From NCBI GenBank assembly GCA_047967505.1, contig CM106538.1: a stretch of 64,000 nt of DNA; one strand, written 5' to 3'. The translations under genes and the position numbers were made by a program. Source of the DNA: Dipteris shenzhenensis. Taxonomy: Eukaryota; Polypodiophyta; Polypodiopsida; Gleicheniales. This document shows, in pieces, positions 41,900 through 52,603 of the stretch (position 1 is the stretch's first letter; the number at the start of each line of letters is the position of its first letter). Below the pieces are notes generated by a model. That model had not been told where the DNA came from. It made no database searches and saw only the letters and a program-made list of their open reading frames with translations.

Positions 41900-44800
41900 T
41901 GGAGCACTCTCAAGAGATTAGAGCTTTTTTCTCTAACACCACCTTACATTTCAATGGGAAAGGGTATGCCCTTGGTAACTTTGAAGGGAAGTGGACTCAC
42001 ATGTAGATGGGAAGAAAAGTTTGGTTTCTCATTCAAAGAAAAACTGAGCTACATCTGATGATGTCAAGAAAAGATATGGAGCAAGATGAGGAGCCATGGA
42101 ATGCAAGCTTCTCTAAGAAAGATATAACTTCTAGCATGGTTGTGTATCGGAGGTTATCATTTTATCTTATCAAAAGGTCTAAATAGGTTCGCAATGCCAC
42201 CTCCTCCACCATCAAACTTTGCAAAATTACAAACTCCATTATAGGCTCTCATGGATGAATGGAGTACATTTCCAAATGCAGAGGCAAGTAGGTTGAGTCA
42301 AAAGATTATGGTTGAGTACTTTAAGGCATCATCACTCAAGATAGACCATGAATTCAATCAAGAGTAGGGAGGGCATAAGCAAGATCAGGTGGATGCTAGT
42401 TTCGTTCGGAAACAAAGAGGAGACAAGTAGGATAGAGAGCTCCTAGTTTGGCTCAGAAGAAGCCTAGACAAGGAGCCCCACATCAAGGATCTACACACAA
42501 ACTCTTTGAGATAGAAGAAGAAGCAAATGCTGCATTCCAACTAAAAAATGAAGAAGCGACACAACCATTGCAGCCTATAGATATACAAAAGATAGAGGAA
42601 GAGGAAGGACGAGCCAAGGCCACTTTGGTGCAACCTATCAAAGGAAAAGAAAGACGAAAAATAGAAAAGATTAGTACTACAAGGGCCACATTTCCAAAGG
42701 CTACTTTCACAAAAAGACAACATTCCTCCGTTCAGAAAGTTCAAGTAAAAGATAAAGAGGACACAAATCCAAAGGCTACTTTGAAAAAAAGGCAACATTC
42801 CTCCGCTCAGAAACTTCAAGTACAAGAGCAAAGAGAAAATATAGAGGAAGAAGAGTCAGACAAGAGGTTGAGGAAGATCAAGATGAGCTCATGTCAATAA
42901 AGAATCTCAATCTGTGTCTCAAAGAGACGATCACAGTCGATGATGTCGGATATATATGGGGACAAAAGCCCTATCCTATGAATGCTCGAGATGTGGAGTC
43001 AGCATCTATTTTTACCAATAATAGGAATCTTGATATATCTTATGCGATGAAAATATTCAAGGCTTTGGTGGATGGCAAGAAACACGTGAGGTTTCTTCCA
43101 ATGATATTCGCCAATTCATCAATAGAATACTATCTACCACCATTAGTAGAGCTAGAATTTGCAATATTGTGATTTTTGTCGATAAAGAAAACAAGGAAGA
43201 GATACATAACACTTTGGAGAAAGTTTATGCTTCTAATTTCAAGATCCACAATGGTGTGTATGCATCCAAGACAAGCAAGAGAGAATGTGGATTAAAGATC
43301 CAATGCCTCGAATCATTCCTCTTATGCATGCGGAGTCCATATCCTGACCAGTCTCTACAATATAACATAAGGGGGACTTCCAAGAGTTTGCATCTCATGC
43401 TAGAGGAGAAAGAAATCCATAGGTCCTCTCATCATCAAGTGCACTCCAAAATCTATGAATGTCCTCCAAAAAGTGGAAGTCTTTTGATTACTATGCTGGA
43501 ATACTTGCAACTGCCTAATCGGGCGGTCACCCTATTATGGATGGGATATCTTTTTGAAGATCTTCTCAGAAAAGGACATTCCACTAATATTATTCAAAGA
43601 AAGGCTTACATGGCACACTTCCACTTGCAAGCTGATCTAACTGTTGGCTACGAGAAAGAGGTGGAACATAAGAGGATTGGAGATGATGACATGGAAGATC
43701 TTGATGGATCCCCATATAAAGACAAAGATGATGCAGGTGATGACATGGATGATCTTCCTGGTTCATAAGATTACTCAAAGAAATCATGGACAGATATCTT
43801 GGTATGACCCTTTACTTTTCTTTTACCAGCATTACATTTAACTATAACCTATCAATCTCACAAGCTTTTGTATTTTTTACAGACGGTAGAGGGGAAGGAA
43901 GAAAATGAGTTCACGTGGATTTGAATTAAGGAAGGCCACAATATTACCTTCAAGTTTAATTGATATGGTGATTGCTAGAAAAATTGAAAGTGAAATATTT
44001 ATGACAATAAAAGGATCACTGAAAGACTTTCCTGATATAGAGAGTCAACTACTTCGCTTTTATGGGAACTCAGAGGATATGATGATGGCGGGGCTCACGC
44101 TTAAGAATTCTAAAGATTTATCCAAGCTACAAGAAATAGGAAGCAACTTTGATATTCAGGTTGTGATTGGATAGCGACCTTAATATCTATCATTTGGTTC
44201 AGAAGAGTTTCAAATCTTAAGATATCAAGGAAAAGAGGTTAATGTTGATGAAGTCATAATGACCACCCTCAGGTTTGATATAAACTTTATCTTTGCTTAG
44301 TATTTATATATTGATTAAATCTAATGAGCTAATTTATTCATTCCCTTGTCTGTTATGATGGATAGGTCCACATTAAGGTTAATAAGTGCAATTGAACAAG
44401 TCACAAACTATGATGGTGACTTGCAAGAAGCAATGGACTTACAACGATATGAGGTTGTAGAGCAAAATGATCCATACAGCTATGGGTGGAGAGTGTGCTA
44501 CACCTGCAAGTTGCTCCTCGATGAAATATTTGATGTGAAGGGCTCACAATCCTCAATCTCTACATATTCTAATGTAGAACTATATACATTTGTGGCTCAT
44601 ACTGTTTGATTCATAATTGCTCAATCTCCAATTAAAATAATTGAGACACCCAAGTCTGCATCAAAGACTCTCGAGGAAGTAGAGACTTAATATACTCCCA
44701 ATCCATCACAACCTTTGAAAGAGTCTACTCCTGAAGCATCACAATCGTCGACTCCAGCCGCCGCAAACAAAGAATCATACCATTTTGGGGAGTCTATGCC

Positions 44801-45127
44801 CAAAGCATTCCAGAAAAGTCCTTGAATGGAAGTAGAGACTCATTCTATGCCATGGACATCACACCCTCCCAAGGATTCTATGCCCAAGGAATCACCATCT
44901 ACCCCACACTCAAAAGCAGAGATTCAGTATATGCCTGGGGAATCATAGCCTCCTCTAGATTCTATGCCTAAACCATCACAACGGAGTCCACACTTGGAAG
45001 TAGACAAATTCTATGCACAAAGGAAGAGTCCATATATGCCTAAAGCATCAAAGACTTGAGAGATTGATTCTACTTCCAAAGCATCATGACAGAGTCCACA
45101 GGAAGCATCAAAATCCACTTCATTGTG
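41900..45127 (+). pseudogene. Unrecognised, probably spliced gene with proline/serine repeat tail
   Basis: A chain of plus-strand open segments looks like one decayed gene. It opens MEHSQEIRAFFSNTTLHFNG (41900), then a PPPPPS-containing segment, then a glutamate/lysine-rich part with an internal repeat KATFTKRQHSS / KATLKKRQHSS (42448-42897). VRFLPMIFANSSIEYYLPPL (43087) follows, then a one-base frameshift near 43165 into VIFVDKENKEEIHNTLEKVY. Candidate introns are 43802-43880 (GTATGA..TTTTTACAG) and 44272-44366 (GTTTGA..GGATAG); the second joins MTTLR to STLRLISAIEQV in frame. The last 160 codons repeat SMPK-S-type units with stops. No known family recognised. Confidence 0.5.
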
Positions 45128-45589
45128 AAGCTTTATGATGGAGTTTAGCATGTTCATGAGTTATCTTTTGAAGTAGAAAAACATTATTGGCAAGTGATGC
45201 ATGTAAAAGTGCAAAGTCGCAAAACTTTGTATTTGTGATTTTGTTGCTCAAAATGTTATTTTGGTTGATTGTATTAAATGTGAATACATAATGGGCATTC
45301 ATCATGGATACATATTAAATGTGTGACTTGTTTTCCTTCTCTCACAATATTATTTTGTTTGAACTTGCAACTACAAACAATAAGATAACTCAAATCATAC
45401 TATAGGGTCAAAGTTTATAACATTATAGAGTCATAAGAGCCACACTACATGAGAATTTGCTACTAAAAAATAAATTGTATTAGCAATTCTAATATGATCT
45501 GCTCAACCCTACCAAACTTGTTGCAGAGAATACAAAATAAGATTAACGACTATTACAGGCCACACAGGCTGAGATCACACTAGAAGATC
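45128..45589. other. No gene seen
   Basis: Short AT-rich stretch. CACTACATGAGAATTTGC at 45442 resembles a CACTA terminus, but no partner end was found. Confidence 0.4.
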
Positions 45590-45592
45590 TCA

Positions 45593-46029
45593 TCATTAGT
45601 ATCTCTTATCTTGTCAACAACCCAATCTTCCAGGGACTCCATGTCCATATCCTCAACATAATTACAATGAAAGAAATTCAAGCAGTCATAGATTGTTTCT
45701 TTATAATCTTTTTGGGAGGCCCTTGTTGTTCTTTCAGCATCCCAATCAAATCGGCCATACTGAATGCTTCAATAACATAGGTTGCTTAAGAAGTCCAAGA
45801 GATCTTGTCTTGCTTTTATAATAAATTGTAAAAATATTTCGCTCTTTGTTGTCTTCTGAGTCTCCTCCCTCTCTATCTGCCTCTGTGCATTGAATTCCTC
45901 TCTCTTCATCCATGTTAGTGGAGAGCCTTGTTGAATTCTTGCATCTCTCCTTGCTCCTTGGTCAACAATCCATTCTTTGAGACAGTCGATTCTAGACTCC
46001 ACGTCTCCAACGATGCCAAGGACATCCAT
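45593..46029 (-). pseudogene. Small unrecognised gene, divergent partner A
   Basis: From the ATG at 46029 the minus strand encodes MDVLGIVGDVESRIDCLKEW, then a charged helical stretch, to a TAA after FLSNLCY at 45769. The same frame continues with QYGRFDWDAERTTRASQKDY and MDMESLEDWVVDKIRDTNDE to a TAG at 45593. The frame is open except for one internal stop. It is related in sequence to the plus-strand gene at 46843. The family is unknown; heptad-like charged residues suggest a coiled coil. Confidence 0.5.
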
Positions 46030-46104
46030 GGTGTGTGGAGAGATGATAAATTAAGAGTGATGAACGAAGAATGTGGTTGTAGAAGGACTAGGATGGATGA
46101 AATA

Positions 46105-46530
46105 AGGGAGTCTGATAATTATATTATTCTTGTCTTCAATCACTTTATTTCATAGATTTAAACTGATTCAAAATCTATCATCTCATGTGTCTCTCACATT
46201 TACGATCTTTCATTTTTTACTTCACTCAATGGACAAGTCACCTCTCTAAATTTATTAAATCGGTTTTACTTTTTTCAAAGTCTAACTTATTATATACAAT
46301 AAATATCTCATGATGAGAATCTAATAATTATATCACTCTTGTGTTCTATCACTTTATTTTATAGATTTCAATGTACTCAAAATCTATCGTCTCACATGTC
46401 TTGCATCTGCAAGTCTAACTTATTATATTAAAAAAACATCTCATGATGATATTCTAATAATTATATCATTCTTGTATTCCATCACTTTATTTTATAGATT
46501 TCAATGTACTCAAAATCTACTGTCTCACAT
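46105..46530. repeat. Tandem repeat in the divergent intergenic region
   Basis: Three diverged copies of a segment with TAATTATATCA..CTTGT, ATCACTTTATTTTATAGATTT and TCAAAATCTA lie at about 46110, 46320 and 46454, spaced 210 and 134 bp. The two later copies are nearly identical. They lie between the divergent gene pair. Confidence 0.7.
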
Positions 46531-46842
46531 GTCTCACATTACGGCCTTGCATCTGTTACTTCACACAATCTAGTCATCTCAGCCTCTCCCAATTATTTAT
46601 TCTAAATCTTTCATCTCACATTATGAGTTTGCAATTGTATAAATCCCTCTCTAGTCATTCGTCTTCAACATCTCACCTGTAGCAAATGCTTCTTTCACTT
46701 TGCTCTTCTTACCTTACTCCTCTCCTCAAGCTTACTCCTTCCATCTTGCCCGCAGCCTTACCTCCTCTCCTCAAGCATACTCCTTCCATCTTTCCTTACC
46801 TCCTCTCATTACCTCACTCTCGTTACCTTCCTTCTCTCGTTT

Positions 46843-47231
46843 CCATGGATCTTTTTAAAGTAATTGATTCCATCGAGTAAGCCATTAGCAACATCAAACT
46901 ATGGATTGCCAAGAACTAGGGGAAGAGAGACGAGAGAAAGCGAAATCTAGCTCCATTATCCCAGTATGAGAAGGATGACTTTGCTTGTCTGAAGGGCTTA
47001 GAGAAGGAGGAGAAAGGAAAAATAAGTATGGCTACTAGTGAAATGGAAATAGAAAAATTGCATTCATATAAGAGAGAGCTAACAGACATTCAAAGTGAGA
47101 TATCTTCGCATGTGGCTCATTATGGAAGATTTCCACCCCAGGAAGCGCAACTTGATGAGGATGAGATGAATGGGTTGAATTTAGGATTACAAGAGAAAAT
47201 AGATTTTCCTTCCATGAGAGGCTTATTGTAA
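46843..47231 (+). pseudogene. Small unrecognised gene, divergent partner B
   Basis: From the ATG at 46843: MDLFKVIDSIE, stop, AISNIKLWIAKN, stop, GKRDERKRNLAPLSQYEKDD, continuing open through HYGRFPPQEAQLDEDEMNGL to TAA at 47231. Aligned by eye with partner A: MD(V/L) at the start, a central (K)(E/L)WI region followed by RRDAR/KRDER, and (Q/H)YGRF near the C-terminus at about the same distance. Two in-frame stops near the 5' end suggest a pseudogene. Function unknown. Confidence 0.5.
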
Positions 47232-47535
47232 CTTTTGGTGTTTTTCAACACCTTTATACATATTGTGAGAGTTTGCTATGTCCACTTGTAACTTTTGAAG
47301 GTGTTTCCTAAACACCATTATAAATATTAAGAGAGTTTACAACTACTAAGTCTTATTTTTTGGTGTAACTTATCTCAGGCTTATTGTAACTTTTGGTGTT
47401 TGTCAACACCTTTATAAATATTGTGAGAGTTTCCTTAATACAGTAACTTTTGAAGGTGTTTGTTAACACCATTATAAGTATTAAGAGAGTTTACAACTGG
47501 TGAATCTTATTTTTTCGTGTAACTTATCTAGGCTG
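47220..47535. repeat. Tandem duplication with GGTGTT...AACACC hairpins
   Basis: A 158-bp unit is repeated (47220-47377, 47378-47535), overlapping and following the end of partner B. Each unit carries two hairpins with six-base stems: GGTGTTTTTCAACACC and GGTGTTTCCTAAACACC in the first, GGTGTTTGTCAACACC and GGTGTTTGTTAACACC in the second. They could be subterminal motifs of a DNA transposon. Confidence 0.65.
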
Positions 47536-48000
47536 CATTAAATTTTATAATTTTAGTTTCATCTCCTTTAAAAATATTTAAAAAAATGCTTGTTTTTATG
47601 TTTTCATCTGTGCTTTGAAGGTTGGGTTTTTTCTTAAATTTTATCTGAAAACTAGTCCAAACATATATGTAAAAATGAATTTGTACATTGACAAGTCCAA
47701 AATTAATGAAATAAGTGTTAAGGGAGTTTGTTTTTAGACTTGAGATCTAATGCTTTAGAATGCACCACGTGGCTTCATAGGATTTCAGAATTTGAGAAAA
47801 CCCTCTAGTGTTGGCCAAGTAAAAAAAATTTTGTCAAATTGAGGTATATTATAATACTTTTGCTTTAAAATTATTTATAGTAAAGTGTTCTAGAAGCTCA
47901 AAAGCTCCAAAACTACGGCATGCTCTCATGCTCCCTCACCATTTCTTTCTCTCTTTCTGCATTGAGCTTGTTCTCTGTTCCCCCTTGGCTCTCATGGAAT
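47536..48000. other. No gene seen
   Basis: AT-rich spacer without coding motifs. Confidence 0.4.
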
Positions 48001-48354
48001 ATATGGATGGGCTAGATCAGATCGATGTCCCATGAAGAAGAAGTGGTTACATAGGCGCATACCACATCGTGTGAAGCAAACTAGGAGTTCCCATCTGAAG
48101 ATGGAGAGAAGGCATGCCTTGACAGAGCTGGCAACATTTAAGCAAAGTTTACTCTGTGTACGAGAGCAAATTCATGTTCCTGATACATGAGACCGAGAGT
48201 CCAGTCCGTCTTCCATTCTGAAGAAAAATCCCAAATTAGGGGAAGTTGCATCACTATCCAATTTCAAAATTCTAGCTACCCTAAAGAATGAGTCAAATGA
48301 GGAGGACAATTTAGTACATCTTTCAGTGTTTCTCCTACAATGGCAATGAGTACT

Positions 48355-49160
48355 ACACAATGAATGTAAAACAAGAAGGTTGGCTATTGTCTGTGAAAAG
48401 ATGCAGGGGCACTTCATTGAAGTATTCACATTTGGTTGGCATTGGTTGGTTATGTCAAAATCTGGGCATTTACAAAAAAGTACCTAAGGAATTTGTGCAA
48501 GGGTCGTTGTCTACAAAGGGCACGAAATTCGTTGCTATGTTCTCGTATCCGGTTGTCACTGAATTTATGGATTATGCAACTAAAGTGCTGGTAGGTTTTA
48601 CCTCGACAGATAATGACATCTGGAGCTGCTATGAATCCACATTGGCAAATCACATTGAAGATGTTTGCAAACAATTGGCAGATGCTAAAGGCATTGGCAT
48701 GGATGAGGTAAAAAAAAGAAACAATCATTAGGGCAAAAGGACACCTTATGGACATGTTGGATGCAATGTTTAGATCTTTTTCCAATGGAGAACTCCTATG
48801 CTCTCTGGGGATGCTCATAGGATGCAATGACTTTTTTGAAGCACCACTTGTTCTACACTTGCATGGAGCTCTGGGGGAGCATTATGTCCCTTGATGCTGC
48901 AAGGACATTTTATAGAGATCCATTGTTCAGGTACGATGGGAAACGACATAAATCTTTCCACGTCTTGTGATAATGCAACCTTTGTGGAGGGTTACATGGA
49001 AGATTTTCTTCCCACCATGCTGGAGCCGGCGGACGCTTTGTATTGGGGCAATGTTGATATTACTGCATTTTCACATTGGCTGGAAAAGCATCTCGATATG
49101 CTGGTGCATCCACAATGGCGAGCCAAGATTGAATGGGATCAAGGTGTAAATGGTCCTCCT
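48355..49160 (+). pseudogene. Unrecognised decayed gene upstream of the inverted repeat
   Basis: Open plus-strand segments follow each other in shifting frames. The first holds GTSLKYSHLVGIGWLCQNLG and FVAMFSYPVVTEFMDYATKV, to DEVKK at 48715. After an A-run frameshift comes ETIIRAKGHLMDMLDAMFRS and PLVLHLHGALGEHYVP, then AARTFYRDPLFRYDGKRHKS, then VEGYMEDFLPTMLEPADALY and VDITAFSHWLEKHLDMLVHP (49048-49110). Coding origin is supported because the inverted copy at 49440-49649 keeps the last block open too (FSHWLEKHLDMLIHPQW). No family recognised. Confidence 0.5.
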
Positions 49161-49649
49161 TGTCTCTCTTCACATTGTCATCTTCCCAAGCAACTAAGCT
49201 GCCTTAACACCAAAGTCTTCTACTTTTTCAACTCTTCAAACAAAGAATCATGTAGATTGATTAGGATTAGGATTTTAGATTGATCACTTGATCAATCTAC
49301 ATGATTCTGTGTTTGAAGAGTTGAAGAACTCTATAGGATTTTAGATTGATCACTTGATCAATCTACATGATTCTCTGTTTGAAGAGTTGAAGAACTAGAA
49401 GATTGATCAAGTGATCAATCTAAAATCCTAATCCTAATCAATCTACATGATTCTCTGTTTGAAGAGTTAAAGAACCAGAAGACTCAGATGTTGAAGGCAG
49501 CTTCCTCACTTCGAAAGATGACGATGTGAAGAGGGACAAGGGACCATTTACGATTTAATCCCCTTCCTTCAATCTTGGCTAGCCATTGTGGATGGATGAG
49601 CATATCGAGATGCTTTTCTAGCCAGTGTGAAAATGTAGTAATATCAATC
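49053..49649. repeat. Large inverted repeat, arms about 210 bp, hairpin-forming
   Basis: The left arm (49053-49260) and the reverse complement of the right arm (49440-49649) share GTTGATATTACTGCATTTTC / GATTGATATTACTACATTTTC, AAAAGCATCTCGATATGCT, ATCCACAATGG and CTTCAAACARAGAATCATGTA, with roughly 85% identity by eye. The 180-bp middle holds several copies of TTTGAAGAGTTGAAGAAC and the perfect 20-bp palindrome GATTGATCACTTGATCAATC (twice). The arms are copies of the end of the gene at 48355-49160. A transcript would fold into a long hairpin. Confidence 0.8.
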
Positions 49650-49800
49650 TAAAATCCTAAAAACAAGTGATCAATCTACATGATTCTCCATTTGCAAATT
49701 TTGCAGCTTTGCAGGATGCAGTACATAAGTGTAAATGGATACTTTAGTTTTTCAAGTTTTAAATAATTCGTTCACTCTATAAATTCTCTTTCATTCATAC

Positions 49801-49802
<2 letters not shown>

Positions 49803-49846
<44 letters not shown>
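49803..49846. repeat. GA microsatellite
   Basis: A (GA)22-type run between AT-rich flanks. Confidence 0.9.
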
Positions 49847-49849
<3 letters not shown>

Positions 49850-50543
49850 TATTCCTATCTTGATCAATTTTGTTTCTTGACTTGTCCTGATGAATTTTGC
49901 CATCAAAATGTCAAATGTGGTGGCCATCACAAAAGGAATGCCTAAACAAAATTGTGTTGTTGAGCAACCTGACAATATCCAAAACAAGGTGCAGATCTAC
50001 ACTTGCAGGAGAGCACAACAAAGGGAGTGTTATCTACAATACACATGAGTGAAGATCCATGAAGGCCAACCTTGCAGATATGTTTATGACACTTGGTCTT
50101 CTCAGAGTCCTTTGTACCTTGCTCTTAAATTGAGCATAAGGTGTATGTGAAGTCTAGCCATAAGGTGGTAGCTAGTTGAGCTTACTGGGACTTGAAATAT
50201 AGACCAGGATTTTGTTTCATACTTCCTATTTGAGTATGATTAGGTCCTTCAAAGTACTCTTCATTTTAAGTGTGGTTAGACAAGGTGGACATGGAGGAAT
50301 GGAATGCAAAGGAGGCATCAAAGATCTTAAGAGAATTATAGTGCCTTGAAAAAAAGGAAGAAAATGCCATGCAAAGCAAGATGCTAATCAATCAAGATGG
50401 CTATTAGTGTAAGTCTCCATGCACTAGTGATCAAGCATTTGGATATTTGCTTGCAAGTCCCCATGAAGAACTATTCTCTCAAATTATCAAGTACCATTGG
50501 ACTACTCTCAAATCATTAAATCAATACCATTGGACTATTCAAC
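49850..50543. other. No gene seen
   Basis: ANLADMFMTLGLL near 50065 weakly resembles the end of a copia polyprotein, but nothing before it fits. Confidence 0.35.
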
Positions 50544-50707
50544 GAATCTGTATACAAGTGGCCAACCAATCAATATACAAGTGGCATCATGGTTGCTATA
50601 TTGTGAATCAACCATTAAAGGCCTTGAATCTGTATACAAGTGGCTAACCAATCAATATACAAGTGGCATCATGGTTGCTATATTGTGAATCAACCATTAA
50701 AGGCCTC
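50544..50707. repeat. 82-bp tandem duplication, nearly identical copies
   Basis: GAATCTGTATACAAGTGGC... at 50544-50625 is repeated at 50626-50707 with one difference seen (GCCAACC/GCTAACC). The near identity implies a recent event. Confidence 0.85.
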
Positions 50708-51247
50708 ATGACATTGTGGCACTTTTGAAATGAATGCCGAGGTGGCTCGTCGTCCATTTTGTTTTAGCCATTTTCCCCACCACGAATAGTTTGGTAGGAA
50801 AAATGACATTGTCAAGCATTTTGGGTTGAAAATGACATAGAGTCCACATTTTCGTCTAACAAGAATTCACTATGAAAACGTACATAAAGTATTATTAAGA
50901 ATTACGATAACGAGGTATTATCAAGAAGAATCTGAGACGTAGGATAAGCCTCATATTTTGAATGGCCCTAGTTACAGAAGAATGCTCAAAAGCTTGTAAA
51001 CACTTCACGTCTTGAGTTGCAAACAAACGCCATAGCCAGAGCTTGCAAGCTCCTCATTACCATTTATGCGGCCTTATTTGCAACATCTGTCCTTGCAACA
51101 CCTGATACGCCTGCGAATCACAAGAAGAAATGAAACGGCAAGCCTGCTCTCCCTGAGGAAACCACCAGGCTGCTCAACCGGCTAAAATTAGAGAACCCAA
51201 CAGGTAAATCATCTCTAATCAGCCCACAAATTGCTCCTTCCACCGAG
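50708..51247. other. 3' flank of the ketoacyl-CoA synthase gene
   Basis: No separate gene seen. The synthase transcript (minus strand) would end in this stretch; no single poly(A) signal stands out. Confidence 0.4.
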
Positions 51248-52603
51248 CTAGAATTCAGCAACATCGGGTACAATCACAGGATATTGGACCAGACAATCCA
51301 GCCAAGGATTTTGCATTGAGCATTCCGACCTCCGCATCGACCTCCACACTGCGCTGAAGCATTTGAAGCCGCTGCCCAACCCCACTTGCCACACCTTATC
51401 TCCTCTTTTGATCCTTTGCATCGCCTCCAGATATGACAATTCATACCAAACTGAGGTGGAAGACGTGTTGCCAAACCTGTGTAGCGTCATTCTCGACGGT
51501 TCCGTGTCCTCTTTAGACAAGCGTAAATTCTTCTCCAGCTCCTCTATGACAGCTTTCCCTCCAGCATGTATGCAATAGTGCTGGAAGGCAAGCTTGAAGG
51601 CGGGCACGTAAGGCTGGACCTGCGCGTGAAACACCTTGCGAGCTACGAAGTTGAGCGCGTACCTGAGCATTTCTGAAACCGGCAACACATAAGGTGCAAG
51701 GGCTGTGATATTCTTTGTTAGTGCGTTGCCTGCAACCTTCATCAGATCTTTCGATAGGGCCACCCCAATAATGCCGGCCTCGTCTTCACCGTGAATGATA
51801 CAGCCAAAAGATTGATCGTCCGCTGCGGTATTCGTCCTCATGGTGTGTAAAAGAAGATATTTCGCGCGCTTCTTGTCACGGTTCCTATTGGACAGCAACA
51901 TAGCTGCACCGCCCGTTCTAAACAGACAGTTCGCTATGAGCATGGAGCGACGAGATCCCGTGTAGTGCCTTCCTGACATATTTTCGGAGCTCACCACCAG
52001 TGCGTAGGTGTTCTTATGCACCTGTAGCAACTGCTTGACCATGTCAATTGCTAGCAACGACGCAGCGCATCCCATACCAGACAAGTTGAAAGTTTTTATG
52101 TCCGTTCGCATTTTATACCTGTTCACCAGCATGGCAGAGAGAGAAGGAGACGGGTAAAACAAGCAGCAATTGACGACGAGAATACCAATATCTTGAGGTC
52201 GAACTGCCGTGGTGCGCAGCAGCTGATCGATCATAGAGAAGAACACCGTCTCCGATTCTTCCCTGGAGGGAACCATACCCTTCCTGCAAGGCACGTAGCG
52301 GAACGCGGGCGGCAAGGAGGTCTGCTCCCCGAGGCCGGAGTGCTGGAGGATTTTGCGCTGGAAAGACAAGGTGGAGTCATCCATGCCGTTGAGGGCGGAG
52401 TGTTCCATGAAGCCAGCGCTGGTGGCACGCCAAATATCGGGGGGGCGGAAGCAAACATAGTCGAGGAGGAAGACGGGCTTACGTTTGGAGGAGGAGAGGA
52501 GGAGGAAGAGGGTGAGAGCGAGGAGAGCGAGGAGGGGGACGGAGGCGATGGGAGGGAAGGAGGAAGAGAAGAAGAAGGAGAAGGAGAGGAAGCTTGGAGC
52601 CAT
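51248..52603 (-). CDS. 3-ketoacyl-CoA synthase (fatty acid elongase condensing enzyme), 451 aa
   Basis: Intronless frame from ATG 52603. It condenses malonyl-CoA with long-chain acyl-CoA, the first and chain-length-determining step of the ER fatty acid elongase that supplies waxes, suberin and sphingolipids. Residues 1-39 are hydrophobic (MAPSFLSF..LLALLALTLFLLL), giving the usual N-terminal membrane anchor, followed by VFLLDYVCFRPP. Family blocks: FMEHS at 65; NCCLFYPSPSLSAMLVNRY near 145; active-site Cys179 in NLSGMGCAA; VVSSENMS near 203; FRTGGAAMLLSN near 228; His346 in HYCIHAGG; Asn379 in HRFGNTSSTSVWYEL; GSGFKCFSAVW at 410, where most relatives have N in place of F. The length is normal to slightly short. 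The open frame reaches 52666 upstream, but without ATG. It is the only intact host gene recognised. Which KCS subgroup is uncertain. Confidence 0.96.
   Translation of the reverse strand: MAPSFLSFSFFFSSSFPPIASVPLLALLALTLFLLLSSSKRKPVFLLDYVCFRPPDIWRATSAGFMEHSALNGMDDSTLSFQRKILQHSGLGEQTSLPPAFRYVPCRKGMVPSREESETVFFSMIDQLLRTTAVRPQDIGILVVNCCLFYPSPSLSAMLVNRYKMRTDIKTFNLSGMGCAASLLAIDMVKQLLQVHKNTYALVVSSENMSGRHYTGSRRSMLIANCLFRTGGAAMLLSNRNRDKKRAKYLLLHTMRTNTAADDQSFGCIIHGEDEAGIIGVALSKDLMKVAGNALTKNITALAPYVLPVSEMLRYALNFVARKVFHAQVQPYVPAFKLAFQHYCIHAGGKAVIEELEKNLRLSKEDTEPSRMTLHRFGNTSSTSVWYELSYLEAMQRIKRGDKVWQVGLGSGFKCFSAVWRSMRRSECSMQNPWLDCLVQYPVIVPDVAEF

Noticed and set aside
45442-45460. CACTACATGAGAATTTGC as a CACTA terminus
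   Set aside because: One mismatch-bearing end without a partner terminus or subterminal motifs nearby.
49940-50110. Possible end of a copia polyprotein (ANLADMFMTLGLL)
   Set aside because: Too short, and preceding residues do not fit the RNase H blocks.
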